The notes: a model not told the origin generated them from the sequence alone. 64,000 bases of DNA from Hymenopus coronatus (GCA_030762935.1 CM060890.1:149630129-149694128), one strand, 5' to 3'. Counted from the first letter of the stretch, positions 1 to 12,330 are shown. Translations and numbers: made by a program.

Positions 1-164
1 AAGTAACCACAAGTGTACAAAACTTTTAGTAATAAAATAATTGTTTTCTATGAACTTGTCTTTTATTTATAGCCTATCGGAAGTTGAAAAAAAAAAAAAA
101 AAAAAAAACCGCCCTCGTACATAGTACGTGTACTGAAAGTAAAAATCTGGTGATTTTCACTCAC

Positions 165-445
165 GTGGCTTTCTCTAGCTGTTACACAAACAGATTTCCT
201 TACAAAAGATTATTCTTTTATCTACGACGTGTTAGTAGAGGCAATGTTATTACTTGCTTCCGTATAAGCAGAACGGGAATACCCTAGGATAAACCGGCAC
301 TCACATGTTTTAAAAACTAGTTTTGTATGAAACAAGAGAAATTCGGTTCGCTTTGCATTAAAACAAGAGAGACGAATAATGTCACTTTTAGTTTGAGAAA
401 AGTTAAAGTAGTTCAAATTTGAAATTACTAACAAGGAATACAGGG
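165..445 (-). repeat. Family-A interspersed repeat, 3'-end fragment
   Basis: The reverse complement matches the 3' third of the family-A repeat (compare 41865-42060 and 48430-48600). It contains the terminal TTTCTCTA, the phrase TTATTACTTGCTTCC and the AT-rich stretch before it. It lies head-to-head with the plus-strand fragment that follows, so the two form an imperfect inverted pair. No coding capacity is seen. A run of about 20 A lies just upstream at 87-108. The match was made by eye and the left edge is approximate. Confidence 0.6.
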
Positions 446-448
446 AAT

Positions 449-925
449 ACATTTCGAAAATTTTGCCAAAATGGCTCTAACAATTTTGGTTAAAGCAACG
501 TATATTAAAGATATTTATATGGCAAATAAGATGTATTCCTTCAACTTTGTGGGAATAGCCTCTAAATGCCTGTTTATTCTGAATGAATTTTGCGTAACTA
601 GTAAACCGCAAGAGTTAAACAGAAACTTACTACACAAAAAAATATAGATCTCGTTAAAACACACAATTTTTATGATATACTTTTTTTTCTCGATAAGTTG
701 GCTATTTCCGAGATATTCCTTGTTATTGGTTTCAGTTTTAAAATAAACTTTTCTCCTGGTCATACAAGCAAACAAACGAATTCAATCATATAGCAAGCAG
801 CTTTTAATACTTTGGCCTAGTGTATTCGCAAAAGGAAGCAAGTAATAAGAACATTCATGTTTATCTGGATTAGCGTGAACAAGATACAACAATTATCTTT
901 TTAACAATACTTTGTAACAGATGAT
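449..925 (+). repeat. Family-A interspersed repeat, 5'-truncated copy
   Basis: This is the second half of family A in plus orientation. It shares with the copies at 15.1, 19.0 and 37.7 kb the ordered phrases AAAATGGCTCTAAC, TATTAAAGATATTTA, GGGAATAGCCTCT, TAGATCTCGTTAAAACACAC and GGAAGCAAGTAATAAGA. The 5' hairpin and GT tract are missing. Confidence 0.75.
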
Positions 926-1378
926 ATTGTTGCGCCCACATAACGCAGGTTAATTTTCTTATGCAACTTATATAAACATGTGTGTAGACTGCGGCTATTA
1001 CCTACACGTGGGAGCTAATGGCTACATAATACATAAAAATGATTTCTAGGAAGACGACAGTTGAATGACTTGAGAAAGAGAAGTGCACCTCCTGTTGTCT
1101 TCCGTCTGACGCAGTTGCACATGGAGGCATGTCTTACACCCGCGCAACAAAATAACAAATATTTGTTCCACGACCGAGCGTAATTGAGTAGTTTACGAGC
1201 TCATTTCGGATCCCAAACTTGATTTTTACGGAATCCACGCGCAAAGAAGCGTAAAGTAATTGAGGGGTTTATTTGCAAAGTGACGTATCTGCAAGTTTAA
1301 AAGAATTGGAGCTGAGCATACCAGAGCATTAAGTATACCGTCCATGAAGGTGTAAGTTGTATTAAATATGCAAAACGA
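926..1378. other. Unassigned flank of the hAT insertion
   Basis: No gene is recognised. A segment at about 1165-1265 recurs in inverted orientation at 14555-14648; it includes the phrases GAGTAGTTTACGAGCTC and CGCGCAAAGAAG. This is therefore a dispersed repeat of unknown type rather than unique DNA. Confidence 0.5.
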
Positions 1379-4365
1379 CGTAAATGCAGGGGCGGCTCGT
1401 CCTTACGTGCTGAAGAGCTGCAGCACGCTACTTTTTTTTCTTCTAAATTACATAACAGACATGCTGAAGGACCATGTAACACATTATGGTAGTAATAAGA
1501 AAGGCAGCACTGCCAATGACGAACTCTCGAAGCAAGGTAAACACGCAAGTTTAGCTAATGGAATGCATCCACGTGCTCAAAGCGATCAAGCACGGTAGGT
1601 GAATATTGCGCTTGCGTAGAACCTTCCCCTCTTACCCCCCCTGACGGTCGCTGTCCCATCGTTTTCGCACTGCTACGTGCTGCGTTTGGCTAAAGCACGG
1701 AATCAATGAAATCGCTACGAGTGTTAGTTCTTTTCCTTATAATCGTTTTGGCAGCAGACGAAACAGCCCTGCCACACTCACCTAAGTGCCACACTAAACA
1801 TCAGAATTTAGTGAAATTAATTAAAGCGTATTACAACGTTTTATTTTAGTTATAATAACTAATTATATCTTTGTGATACAAACTGAGCCATAAAAGGACT
1901 ATTATCTCCATACCTTATTCACATTGGAACGTACAGAACATTGTTTGTTATATTGTTTGTTAACATTGGTAACCATAAGTTCATATTGGCGCAATGTGTT
2001 ACTTCCGCAAATGTGAAATCTAACAGGCCCACGTGTATCACATTGAAACAAAGTGTTCTGTTGTGTAAATGTTATTCAGTGTCAGTTTTCAGTTTATTTC
2101 CAACTGTGATCGCACTTTATTATATTTCAGTATCATTCAGTGTAGGTTTGTGTTACTTTCATAGGTAAGAAAACTTTAGTCATACATAATGAATATAGTT
2201 GATGAGCTGTTAAAAACTCCCTTTTCAAGGCGATCGTTAGATGAAAAGATCAGGATAAAAAATTTAGGGCGACCTACTCCTGATCTAAAAATTGAACAGA
2301 AAGCAAAAGGAAGTAAAAATTCTATTTACACAAGAAAGTTTAACACAAATATATATGACAACAGTGACTGGATCTGTGGTTGTGAAATCAGAAACGCGCT
2401 CTTTTGCTTTCCTTGCCTCTTGTTTGGAAGTACAGATTCGTTGTCTACGACTGGTGTTAAAGATCTAGGTCATGTTAATGAATATATAAAAAAACATTCA
2501 AATAGCAAGAAGCATATGAAAAACTCGCTTGACTTCTCAATGCTTGGAGGTGTAAATATTGCAACGCAGCTAAGCAGGGCATATCAAGATGCTACACAAA
2601 AACATAATGAACAGGTTGAGAAAAATAGATACATATTATCCAGGATAATAGACTGCATCACATTTTGTGGGGCCTTTGAGCTTGCTTTGCGTGGACATGA
2701 TGAGACGGAAACGTCAGATAATCCCGGCGTGTTTTTAGGCCTTATAAATCTATTGGGCAGTATAGACAGTGCGATGAAAGAGCATACCGAAAGCAATAAG
2801 GTGTTCAAAGGATTATCTAAGACCATCCAGAATGAACTACTTGATTGCATGTTGGAAGTGTGCCACGAAGAAATTGAAAGAGAAATGAAGGAGGCAGCCT
2901 ATGTTGCTATCATGGCAGACGAAACCACTGATATCACTGAAAAAATTCAGTTGGCATTAATTTTTAGATATGAAAGGAACGGCTTTATTTATGAACGGTT
3001 TTGGGGATTTTTTAATCCATCTGATCAGACCGCTAATTCTATTGCCGGTTGTATTTTGAAAGAAGTGGACACCCTTTTTAAGGATGATCGCCATAAAATC
3101 ATCGCCCAGACTTATGACGGTGCGTCTGTAATGAGCGGCAACACAGGAGGCGTGCAGATCAAGGTGAAAGAACACTATCCTCTCGCACAGTATGTACATT
3201 GTTACGCCCATCAATTAAATCTGGTTATGGAGAAAGCAGCTTCTCAAAATCAGTCCGCCAGAATATTCTTCTGCAGTCTCTCAGCTTTTCCAGCATTTTT
3301 TTCAAGATCTCCACAGCGTTTAGCAGCATTGGAAGCAACTGTTGCTCGAAGAGTTCCTCGAGGATCTGCAACAAGATGGAATTTCAAGTCTAGGACTGTT
3401 AACACCGTATATGAACACAGAGAATCTCTGATCGATTGTTTTGACGAATTAGAGCAATCTTTATCAGATAGGACAGTGCAAGAAGCTCGTGGCCTGCGAC
3501 ATAATTTGGAGGATGGAGAATTTAATTTCTGGCTTGCTTTTTTTCAGAAAATAATGCCACATGTAGACATTTTGTATAATCAGCTACAAGCAAGACAGAT
3601 GGATGCAGTGAAGGCAAAAAATGCAGTCCAATCTTTTGCCAAAGCAATTGATGCCGTGCGAAGTAGAACGGATGATATAGCACACCAGATTCAGACATCT
3701 AACGTCCACGTTACAAAAAGACGTCGTAGGGAAACTAACTTAGGAGTAGATGCCAAGGAAGTATGTGACCGAATAATATCGGAGGTACACAGCCGCTTTG
3801 AGTCCACAGAACATCTTGATGCTGCAAAACTATTGGATGCAAAAAACTTTGAATTATTTTCTCAAGTTTTTCCTGAAACAGAACTCGGCATTGTCTGTGA
3901 TCGATACAAAGATCTCGACAAAAACAAGCTCCGAACCGAACTTAGCATTTTATATGAGCATCCGGAATTCAGGAAAGTAGAAGGTGCTCTTCCACTCTTG
4001 CAGTTGACACTAAAAAATAATCTGCAAAAAACTTTTAGTGAAGTGACAAAGGTTTTAAGAATTGTTGTGACTATTCCCATGTCAACTGCAGAACCAGAAC
4101 GATGTTTCTCCTCTTTGAAGAGGATAAAAACCTTTCTGAGGAACACCATGTGTCAGGATCGCCTTACCTCTCTGGCCATGCTATCCATAGAGAAGAAATT
4201 CGTTACAAATATCAGGGATTTCAACGTCAGAGTGATGGACAAATTCTGCATGAAGAAACATCGGCGTATGGACTTCATTTTTCGAAACTAGGTGAGTTGC
4301 ATGCATTTTTTTTCCCCCGTGCAGCACGCTACTTGTTTTAGGCACGAGCCGCCACTGCGTAAATG
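1379..4365 (+). mobile_element. Complete hAT DNA transposon (1387-4357) with 8-bp target duplication
   Basis: The element is 2,971 bp. Its left end (1387-1400) reads CAGGGGCGGCTCGT and its right end (4344-4357) is the inverted match CAGTGGCGGCTCGT, 13 of 14 identical. It is flanked by a perfect 8-bp direct repeat CGTAAATG at 1379-1386 and 4358-4365, the duplication length characteristic of hAT elements. A subterminal GCAGCACGCTACTT occurs at both ends (1420-1433 and 4321-4334) in the same orientation and may be a transposase-binding or family-specific site. The interior holds one uninterrupted transposase frame. The intact frame and exact duplication suggest a recent, possibly still competent insertion; activity itself is inference. 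Confidence 0.95.
2189..4291 (+). CDS. hAT-family transposase (TTF-type zinc finger / DUF4371 / hAT C-terminal dimerisation)
   Basis: This 700-residue single-exon frame encodes the transposase of the surrounding element, which would catalyse cut-and-paste transposition in the nucleus. An N-terminal TTF/MYM-type zinc-binding region lies at about residues 61-110, with WICGC, CFPC and the later His-rich SNSKKH. A DUF4371-like RNase-H-fold core follows: MADETTDITEKIQLAL places a candidate catalytic Asp at 244, QTYDGASVMSG a second at about 310, and YVHCYAHQLNLVM is the typical following motif. The hAT dimerisation motif AEPERCFSSLKRIKTFLRN is at about 634-652. Length and domain order fit the ZMYM1-like/DUF4371 group of animal hAT transposases. 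The ATG at 2189 opens the frame about 0.8 kb inside the left terminus, and the stop is 66 bp before the right terminus. No frameshift or stop interrupts it. The third catalytic Glu cannot be assigned by eye. A domesticated host gene is unlikely because TIRs and target duplication are present. Confidence 0.93.
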   Translation: MNIVDELLKTPFSRRSLDEKIRIKNLGRPTPDLKIEQKAKGSKNSIYTRKFNTNIYDNSDWICGCEIRNALFCFPCLLFGSTDSLSTTGVKDLGHVNEYIKKHSNSKKHMKNSLDFSMLGGVNIATQLSRAYQDATQKHNEQVEKNRYILSRIIDCITFCGAFELALRGHDETETSDNPGVFLGLINLLGSIDSAMKEHTESNKVFKGLSKTIQNELLDCMLEVCHEEIEREMKEAAYVAIMADETTDITEKIQLALIFRYERNGFIYERFWGFFNPSDQTANSIAGCILKEVDTLFKDDRHKIIAQTYDGASVMSGNTGGVQIKVKEHYPLAQYVHCYAHQLNLVMEKAASQNQSARIFFCSLSAFPAFFSRSPQRLAALEATVARRVPRGSATRWNFKSRTVNTVYEHRESLIDCFDELEQSLSDRTVQEARGLRHNLEDGEFNFWLAFFQKIMPHVDILYNQLQARQMDAVKAKNAVQSFAKAIDAVRSRTDDIAHQIQTSNVHVTKRRRRETNLGVDAKEVCDRIISEVHSRFESTEHLDAAKLLDAKNFELFSQVFPETELGIVCDRYKDLDKNKLRTELSILYEHPEFRKVEGALPLLQLTLKNNLQKTFSEVTKVLRIVVTIPMSTAEPERCFSSLKRIKTFLRNTMCQDRLTSLAMLSIEKKFVTNIRDFNVRVMDKFCMKKHRRMDFIFRN

Positions 4366-5743
4366 CCTTTGAAAGTTGATGTGACGGATCTCCCAGCTGT
4401 GTTTATTTCCAAAACGTGTCATCTCCTCGTAGCTTCAAGCTACTTACAAAAAAACTCTGTATTTCTGATGATGCAATGTCATTTTATAAGCAGGTATTTT
4501 CTTGTAGAAGTCAGTAATGACAACAGTGATGCTTAGCCCATACTATTACTTCTAGAGACAGTGAAATGATTGACATTGCCTCTTATATACATTTTGTTTC
4601 TTTTTAAGCTTTATAAACTGAAAACTTGAATAATTTAAGAACACAAAGTCAGGTTACAATTAATTCTTATCTAGTAATATTATTTCCAGTTGGAAAAAGA
4701 AGTTTGGTATTGAATATCTTTATAGTGTGTGAAGTTTAAATATTTAATCAATTATCTCATCTGGTATGGTATTAAACTAACATTTTGAAGGTTTTTAATG
4801 TACCATTTAGATGTTATGTTGTTTAAATGATAATAAACATAAGACTAACAGCTACAGCAACTTTATTTTATCAATAACACATATAAACTTGTACATATTG
4901 CAGTGGACATCTATATAAAGCTTTAGTTTACTGCCAAAATGACTTAACTGCCTGTCATGTGGCCAAAGTTCCACCATTCCTACCACTCTGTGATTTTTTT
5001 TCACATATATAGATACATTAGCAAGTATTACAGAATTACACGTGCCAAAAATGGGGATTCTACCTTAATATGACTAGGAATTATATGAAATTTGTCTTTT
5101 GTGACTTCATGGAGAAAAGTCACTTTGGAGGCAAGCCCTTCAATTTTGTTCCATCTTTACGCTCGCCAAAATAAACAGATATGGACCTAAGTTTACCATT
5201 ATTAAGAATTAAAATTATAGCAGGCCATGACAAACCAATATTATTGTTCTGATATCTTTACAGCTGCGAAATGAGACGTTAATATATGGAAGCCAAGCGT
5301 TTATTTTATGTTAATGCAAGGAAATTGATGCCATATTGATTTATTGATTATGTGGCAAAGGGAAAATTAATTACTGGAAGTATTTAGTCTGTAAGTGCTC
5401 TGTCAGTATCAAAATTTAATGTGTATTTAAAGTATAATTTCATTTATGATCAAAAATAATTGTTTGAAAAAATCGAACAATGATAATTGCATTGCTACGT
5501 GCTTGAAAAAGGAAGTTGTTCTTTCAGTGTAGCGCATCCCCAAGCGTTGTATACCTACCCATAATTAAATATTCACTAAGTGCAAATAGCTTATGAAATA
5601 AATATTATATGTACTAAAAGTAATTTATTTATAAATAAAATGAAGTCCGTATTATATACTTGCTTAAAGAATGTTTAATAAGGAGGAACATGTAAAATAA
5701 GCGTTGAGTCTATGTAAGAGCTGAATAGACGCTCAACCTTTGT
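4366..5743. other. AT-rich intergenic DNA, nothing recognised
   Basis: I see no credible reading frame, RNA gene or known repeat. Just before the satellite, about 5702-5740, lies an imperfect hairpin (GTTGAGTCTAT facing ATAGACGCTCAAC). Confidence 0.5.
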
Positions 5744-8700
5744 CATTCCTTATTGGACAGTCGTTATGTGACATCATTGCTCGGCACAAGGGTGGTGTTC
5801 TATGTATTTGGCGGGAACGCGTGCTGTAGATTCCTTATTGGTCAGTCATGTGACCATCATTGCTCGGCACAAGGGTAGTGTTTTATGTATTTGGCGGGAA
5901 AGCGTGCTGTAGATTCCTTATTGGACAGTCTTCATGTGATATCATTGCTCGCCACAAGGGTAGTGTTTTATGTATTTGGCGGGAACGCGTGCTGTAGATT
6001 CCTTATTGGACAGTCTTCATGTGACATCATTGCTCGCCACAAGGGTAGTGTTTTATGTATTTGGCGGGAAAGCGTGCTGTAGATTCCTTATTGGACAGTC
6101 TTCATGTGACATCATTGCTCGGCACAAGGACTGTGTTCTATGTATTTGGCGGGAAAGCGTCCTGTAGATTCCTTATTGGACAGTCTTCATGTGACATCAT
6201 TGCTCGCCACAAGGGTAGTGTTTTATGTATTTGGCGGGAACGCGTGCTGTAGATTCCTTATTGGACAGTCTTCATGTGACATCATTGCTCGCCACAAGGG
6301 TAGTGTTTTATGTATTTGGCGGGAAAGCGTGCTGTAGATTCCTTATTGGACAGTCTTCATGTGACATCATTGCTCGGCACAAGGACTGTGTTCTATGTAT
6401 TTGGCGGGAAAGCGTCCTGTAGATTCCTTATTGGACAGTCTTCATGTGACATCATTGCTCGGCACAAGGACTGTGTTCTATGTATTTGGCGGGAAAGCGT
6501 CCTGTAGATTCCTTATTGGACAGTCTTCATGTGACATCATTGCTCGCCACAAGGGTAGTGTTTTATGTATTTGGCGGGAACGCGTGCTGTAGATTCCTTA
6601 TTGGACAGTCTTCATGTGACATCATTGCTCGGCACAAGGACTGTGTTCTATGTATTTGGCGGGAAAGCGTCCTGTAGATTCCTTATTGGACAGTCTTCAT
6701 GTGACATCATTGCTCGCCACAAGGGTAGTGTTTTATGTATTTGGCGGGAACGCGTGCTGTAGATTCCTTATTGGACAGTCTTCATGTGACATCATTGCTC
6801 GGCACAAGGACTGTGTTCTATGTATTTGGCGGGAACGCGTGCTGTAGATTCCTTATTGGACAGTCGTTATGTGACATCATTGCTCGGCACAAGGACTGTG
6901 TTCTATGTTTTTGGCGGGAAAGCGTCCTGTAGATTCCTTATTGGACAGTCTTCGTGTGACATCATTGCTCGCCACAAGGGTAGTGTTTTATGTATTTGGC
7001 GGGAACGCGTGCTGTAGATTCCTTATTGGACAGTCTTCATGTGACATCATTGCTCGGCACAAGGGTAGTGTTTTATGTATTTGGCGGGAAAGCGTGCTGT
7101 AGATTCCTTATTGGTCAGTCTTCATGTGATATCATTGATTGGCACAAGGGTAGTGTTTTATGTATTTGGCGGGAACGCGTCCTGTAGATTCCTTTTTGGA
7201 CAGTCTTCATGTGATATCATTGATTGGCACAAGGGTAGTGTTTTATGTATTTGGCGGGAAAGCGTGCTGTAGATTCCTTATTGGTCAGTCTTCATGTGAT
7301 ATCATTGATTGGCACAAGGGTAGTGTTTTATGTATTTGGCGGGAACGCGTCCTGTAGATTCCTTTTTGGACAGTCTTCATGTGATATCATTGATTGGCAC
7401 AAGGGTAGTGTTCTATGTATTTGGCGGGAACGCGTGCTGTAGATTCCTTATTGGTCAGTCTTCATGTGATATCATTGCTCGGCACAAGGGTTGTGTTCTA
7501 TGTATTTGGCGGGAACGCGTGCTGTTGATTCCTTATTGGACAGTCTTCATGTGATATCATTGCTCGCCACAAGGGTAGTGTTTTATGTATTTGGCGGGAA
7601 AGCGTGCTGTAGATTCCTTATTGGACAGTCTTCATGTGATATCATTGCTCGGCACAAGGGTAGTGTTTTATGTATTTGGCGGGAAAGCGTGCTGTAGATT
7701 CCTTATTGGTCAGTCATGTGACCATCATTGCTCGGCACAAGGGTAGTGTTCTATGTATTTGGCGGGAACGCGTGCTGTTGATTCCTTATTGGACAGTCTT
7801 CATGTGATATCATTGCTCGCCACAAGGGTAGTGTTCTATGTATTTGACGGGAACGCGTGCTGTTGATTCCTTTTTGGACAGTCTTCATGTGACCATCATT
7901 GCTCGCCACAAGGGTAGTGTTCTATGTATTTGACGGGAACGCGTGCTGTTGATTCCTTTTTGGACAGTCTTCATGTGATATCATTGCTCGCCACAAGGAC
8001 TGTTTTCTATGTTTTTGGGGGGAACGCGTGCTGTAGATTCCTTATTGGACAGTCTTCATGTGACCATCATTGCTCAACAGAAGGGTAGTGTTCTATGTAT
8101 TTGACGGGAACGCGTGCTGTAGATACCTTATTAGACAGTTTTCATGTGACCATCAGTGCTCGCCATAAAGGTAGTGTTCTATGTATTATGCGGGAACCCG
8201 TGCTGTAGATTCCTTATTGGTCAGTCATGTGACATCATAGCTCGGCACAAGGATAGTGTTCTATGTATTTGTCGGGAACGCGTGCTGTAGATTCCTTATT
8301 GGACAGTCTTCATGTGACATCATTGATCGGCACAAGGGTAGTGTTCTATGTATTTGTCGGGAACTGGTGCTGTAGATTCCTTATTGGGCAGACTTCATGT
8401 GACCATCATTGCTTCGGCACAAGGGCAGTGTTCTATGTATTTGGCCGGAACGCGTTCTGTAGATTCCTTATTGGTCAGTTATGTGACATCATTGCTTGCC
8501 ACAAGGGTAGTGTTCTATGTATTCGGCGGGAACGCGTCCTGTAGATTCCTTTTTGGTCAGTCTTCATGTGACATCATTGCTCGGCACAAGGACTGTGTTC
8601 TATGTATTTGGCGGGAACGCGTGCTGTAGATTCCTTATTGGTCAGTCATGTGACCATCATTGCTCGGCACAAGGACTGTGTTCTATGTATTTGGCGGGAA

Positions 8701-11140
8701 GGCGCGCTGTAGATTCCTTATTGGTCAGTCATGTGACCATCATTGCTCGGCACAAGGACTGTGTTCTATGTATTTGGCTGGAAAGCGTGCTGTAGATTCC
8801 TTATTGGACAGTCATGTGACCATCATTGCTCGGCACAAGGACTGTGTTCTATGTATTTGGCTGGAAAGCGTGCTGTAGATTCCTTATTGGTCAGTCATGT
8901 GACCATCATTGCTCGGCACAAGGACTGTGTTCTATGTATTTGGCGGGAACGCGTGCTGTAGATTCCTTATTGGTCAGTCATGTGACCATCATTGCTCGGC
9001 ACAAGGACTGTGTTCTATGTATTTGGCGGGAACGCGTGCTGTAGATTCCTTATTGGTCAGTCATGTGACCATCATTGCTCGGCACAAGGACTGTGTTCTA
9101 TGTATTTGGCGGGAAGGCGCGCTGTAGATTCCTTTTTGGACAGTCTTCATGTGATATCATTGATTGGCACAAGGACTGTGTTCTATGTATTTGGCGGGAA
9201 GGCGCGCTGTAGATTCCTTTTTGGACAGTCTTCATGTGATATCATTGATTGGCACAAGGACTGTGTTCTATGTATTTGGCGGGAACGCGTGCTGTAGATT
9301 CCTTTTTGGACAGTCTTCATGTGATATCATTGATTGGCACAAGGACTGTGTTCTATGTATTTGGCGGGAAGGCGCGCTGTAGATTCCTTTTTGGACAGTC
9401 TTCATGTGATATCATTGATTGGCACAAGGACTGTGTTCTATGTATTTGGCGGGAACGCGTGCTGTAGATTCCTTATTGGTCAGTCATGTGACCATCATTG
9501 CTCGTCACAAGGACTGTGTTCTATGTATTTGACGGGAACGCGTGCTGTAGATTCTTTATTGGTCAGTCATGTGACCATCATTGCTCGGCACAAGGACTGT
9601 GTTCTATGTATTTGGCGGGAAGGCGCGCTGTAGATTCCTTTTTGGACAGTCTTCATGTGACATCATTGCTCGGCACAAGGACTGTGTTCTATGTATTTGG
9701 CGGGAAGGCGCGCTGTAGATTCCTTTTTGGTCATTCTTCATGTGACATCATTGCTCGCCACAAGGGTAGTGTTTTATGTATTTGACGGGAACGCGTGCTG
9801 TAGATACCTTATTGGTCAGTATTCATGTTACATCATTGCTTGCCACAAGGACTGTGTTCTATGTATTTGACGGGAACGCGTGCTGTAGATTCTTTATTGG
9901 TCAGTCATGTGACCATCATTGCTCGGCACAAGGACTGTGTTCTATGTATTTGGCGGGAAGGCGCGCTGTAGATTCCTTTTTGGACAGTCTTCATGTGACA
10001 TCATTGCTCGGCACAAGGACTGTGTTCTATGTATTTGGCGGGAAGGCGCGCTGTAGATTCCTTTTTGGTCATTCTTCATGTGACATCATTGCTCGCCACA
10101 AGGGTAGTGTTTTATGTATTTGACGGGAACGCGTGCTGTAGATACCTTATTGGTCAGTATTCATGTTACATCATTGCTTGCCACAAGGACTGTGTTCTAT
10201 GTATTTGGCTGGAACGCGTGCTGTAGATTCCTTATTGGTCAGTCATGTGACCATCATTGCTCGGCACAAGGACTGTGTTCTATGTATTTGGCTGGAAAGC
10301 GTGCTGTAGATTCCTTATTGGACAGTCTTCATGTGACCATCATTGCTCAACAGAAGGGTAGTGTTCTATGTATTTGACGGGAACGCGTGCTGTAGATACC
10401 TTTTTGGACAGTCTTCATGTGACCATCATTGCTCGCCACAAGGATAATGTTCTATGTATTTGGCGGGAACCTGTGCTGTAGATTCCTTATTGGACAGTCT
10501 TCATGTGATATCATTGATTGGCACAAGGACTGTGTTCTATGTATTTGGCTGGAAAGCGTGCTGTAGATTCCTTATTGGACAGTCTTCATGTGACCATCAT
10601 TGCTCAACAGAAGGGTAGTGTTCTATGTATTTGACGGGAACGCGTGCTGTAGATACCTTTTTGGACAGTCTTCATGTGACCATCATTGCTCGCCACAAGG
10701 ATAATGTTCTATGTATTTGGCGGGAACCTGTGCTGTAGATTCCTTATTGGACAGTCTTCATGTGATATCATTGATTGGCACAAGGGTAGTGTTCTATGTA
10801 TTTTGCGGGAACGCGTGTTGTAGATTCCTTATTGGACAGTCTTCATGTGATATCATTGATTGGCACAAGGGTAGTGTTCTATGTATTTGGCGGGAACGCG
10901 TCCTGTAGATTCCTTATTGGACAGTCTTCATGTGACATCATTGCTCGGCACAAGGACTGTGTTCTATGTATTTGACGGGAACGCGTCCTGTAGATTCCTT
11001 ATTGGACAGTCTTCATGTGACCATCATTGCTTGGCAGAAGTAATGTGTTCTATGTATTTGGCGGGAACGCGTGCTGTAGATTCCTTATTGGTCAGTCATG
11101 TGAGCATCATTGCTCGGCACAAGGGTAGCGTTCTATGTAT
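5744..11140 (+). repeat. 85-bp tandem satellite (about 63 monomers, with 83-bp variants)
   Basis: A direct tandem array has an 85-bp period; recognisable phrases recur at 5885, 5970, 6055, 6140 and so on. Between about 8650 and 9130 the monomer is 83 bp because CTTCATGTGAC is replaced by a shorter CATGTGACC form. Each unit contains CCTTATTGGACAGTC, TGTGACATCATTG, a GGCACAAGG block and TATTTGGCGGGAACGCG. Local higher-order structure is visible: a ~255-bp trimer repeated near 5970-6470, a 170-bp dimer repeated near 7075-7400 and 9160-9470, a 338-bp block duplicated (about 9450-9785 and 9788-10123), and a 256-bp block (about 10320-10500, again at 10577-10755). Short open frames recur every 85 bp but are a by-product of periodicity. 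Confidence 0.96.
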
Positions 11141-12079
11141 TAGAGTTAGGTCGAGCGTTTCATTTTCAGTAACCGATTCATACGATTCGTTCATGCAATA
11201 TGAATCTATTCATACGATTCGTTCACGATTCATTTACTCATCGCCATGCCGTCTGTGTGTTCATGTTAATTTGTCTCTTTGTTACACGGGGATGTTAGCC
11301 ATAAGACAGCTCCTATAGCATAAAAACTGTAATTTATATAAAACGCTGCAAACATTTGGTAAAATGTCTTCTATTAAACGAAAAAAAAAAACACATAAGA
11401 GTTTGTGTAAATCTAAAATTGTCACGTAGCTTCGATTGCATGGCGCCTGACCGTATTTTTGTAATGCTAATAAGCAGAGTAATTATTATTAATCACTGCC
11501 GCGGTTTTAAGTCGTGTAATTTATATAAATATATCATAAGTCAACGCCAGTACCCAGAATTATAATTATTTTCTTCCGAGGTAATTTTAATATTAGAGGT
11601 AAGATGTTGCTCTACCTGCTTTTAGTATAGGTTACAGTATATAATTCATGCCGTTAAATTATAATTTAAACGTGGATATTAATTTATTTAATCCAGGTAT
11701 ATCTACCACACACAGTCGCACAATACAATGTATTACATATTTAATAATGTTCAGAAAATAGTTACTGAACGTTAATCCTTATATGCGGTGCTGTAGTTTC
11801 AGTGGAAATGTTTACGATTAGATTTACTGCGCTTTCGATTATACGCTATTGTTTTTAAAAAAGTAACCATCATCGTTAACTCCGTATCGTCAGAACTCAA
11901 CAATAGTCTATTTAATGGCAGTGGTTTTCTGTTTTCTCTAACCACAGCCAGACAGATGATAGAACATCAGAATCCATGGTAATTTTCAGTATTCACTCGG
12001 CACGGCAATCACGGAATGTCGACCCTGCTCGGCAGTATTCGGCCGCACTCGGCTTGGCAACAAGTATGTCAGCTAAACG

Positions 12080-12330
12080 CAGTAATCTTCGTTCATGAAT
12101 CGTCCTGTCTTTTAGCCTGCCTGCCCTGGTGCACGATTCACGATTCGTTCATGAATCGTTGCTTTGTCTTTTAGCCTGCCCAGGTGCACGATTCACAATT
12201 CGTTCATGAATCGTATCCTTGTCTTTTAGCCAGGCCCAGGTGCACGATTCACAATTCGTTCATTAATCGTCTCCTTGTCTTTTAGCCTGCCCAGGTGCAC
12301 GATTCACGATTCTTGCATGAATCGCCCTGC
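12080..12330 (+). repeat. ~56-bp minisatellite of GATTCGTTCATGAATCG units
   Basis: Four to five tandem units of 55-59 bp lie inside the hAT-like element. Each carries TGTCTTTTAGCC, GGTGCACGATTCAC and a near-palindrome around TTCATGAA. The unit shares its core with the subterminal motifs of the same element, so this is probably an amplified transposase-binding region. Confidence 0.8.

Noticed and set aside
5885..10908. A ladder of ~65-93-codon frames every 85 bp
   Set aside because: Produced by the satellite period; no start context or coding bias, and the frames overlap each other.
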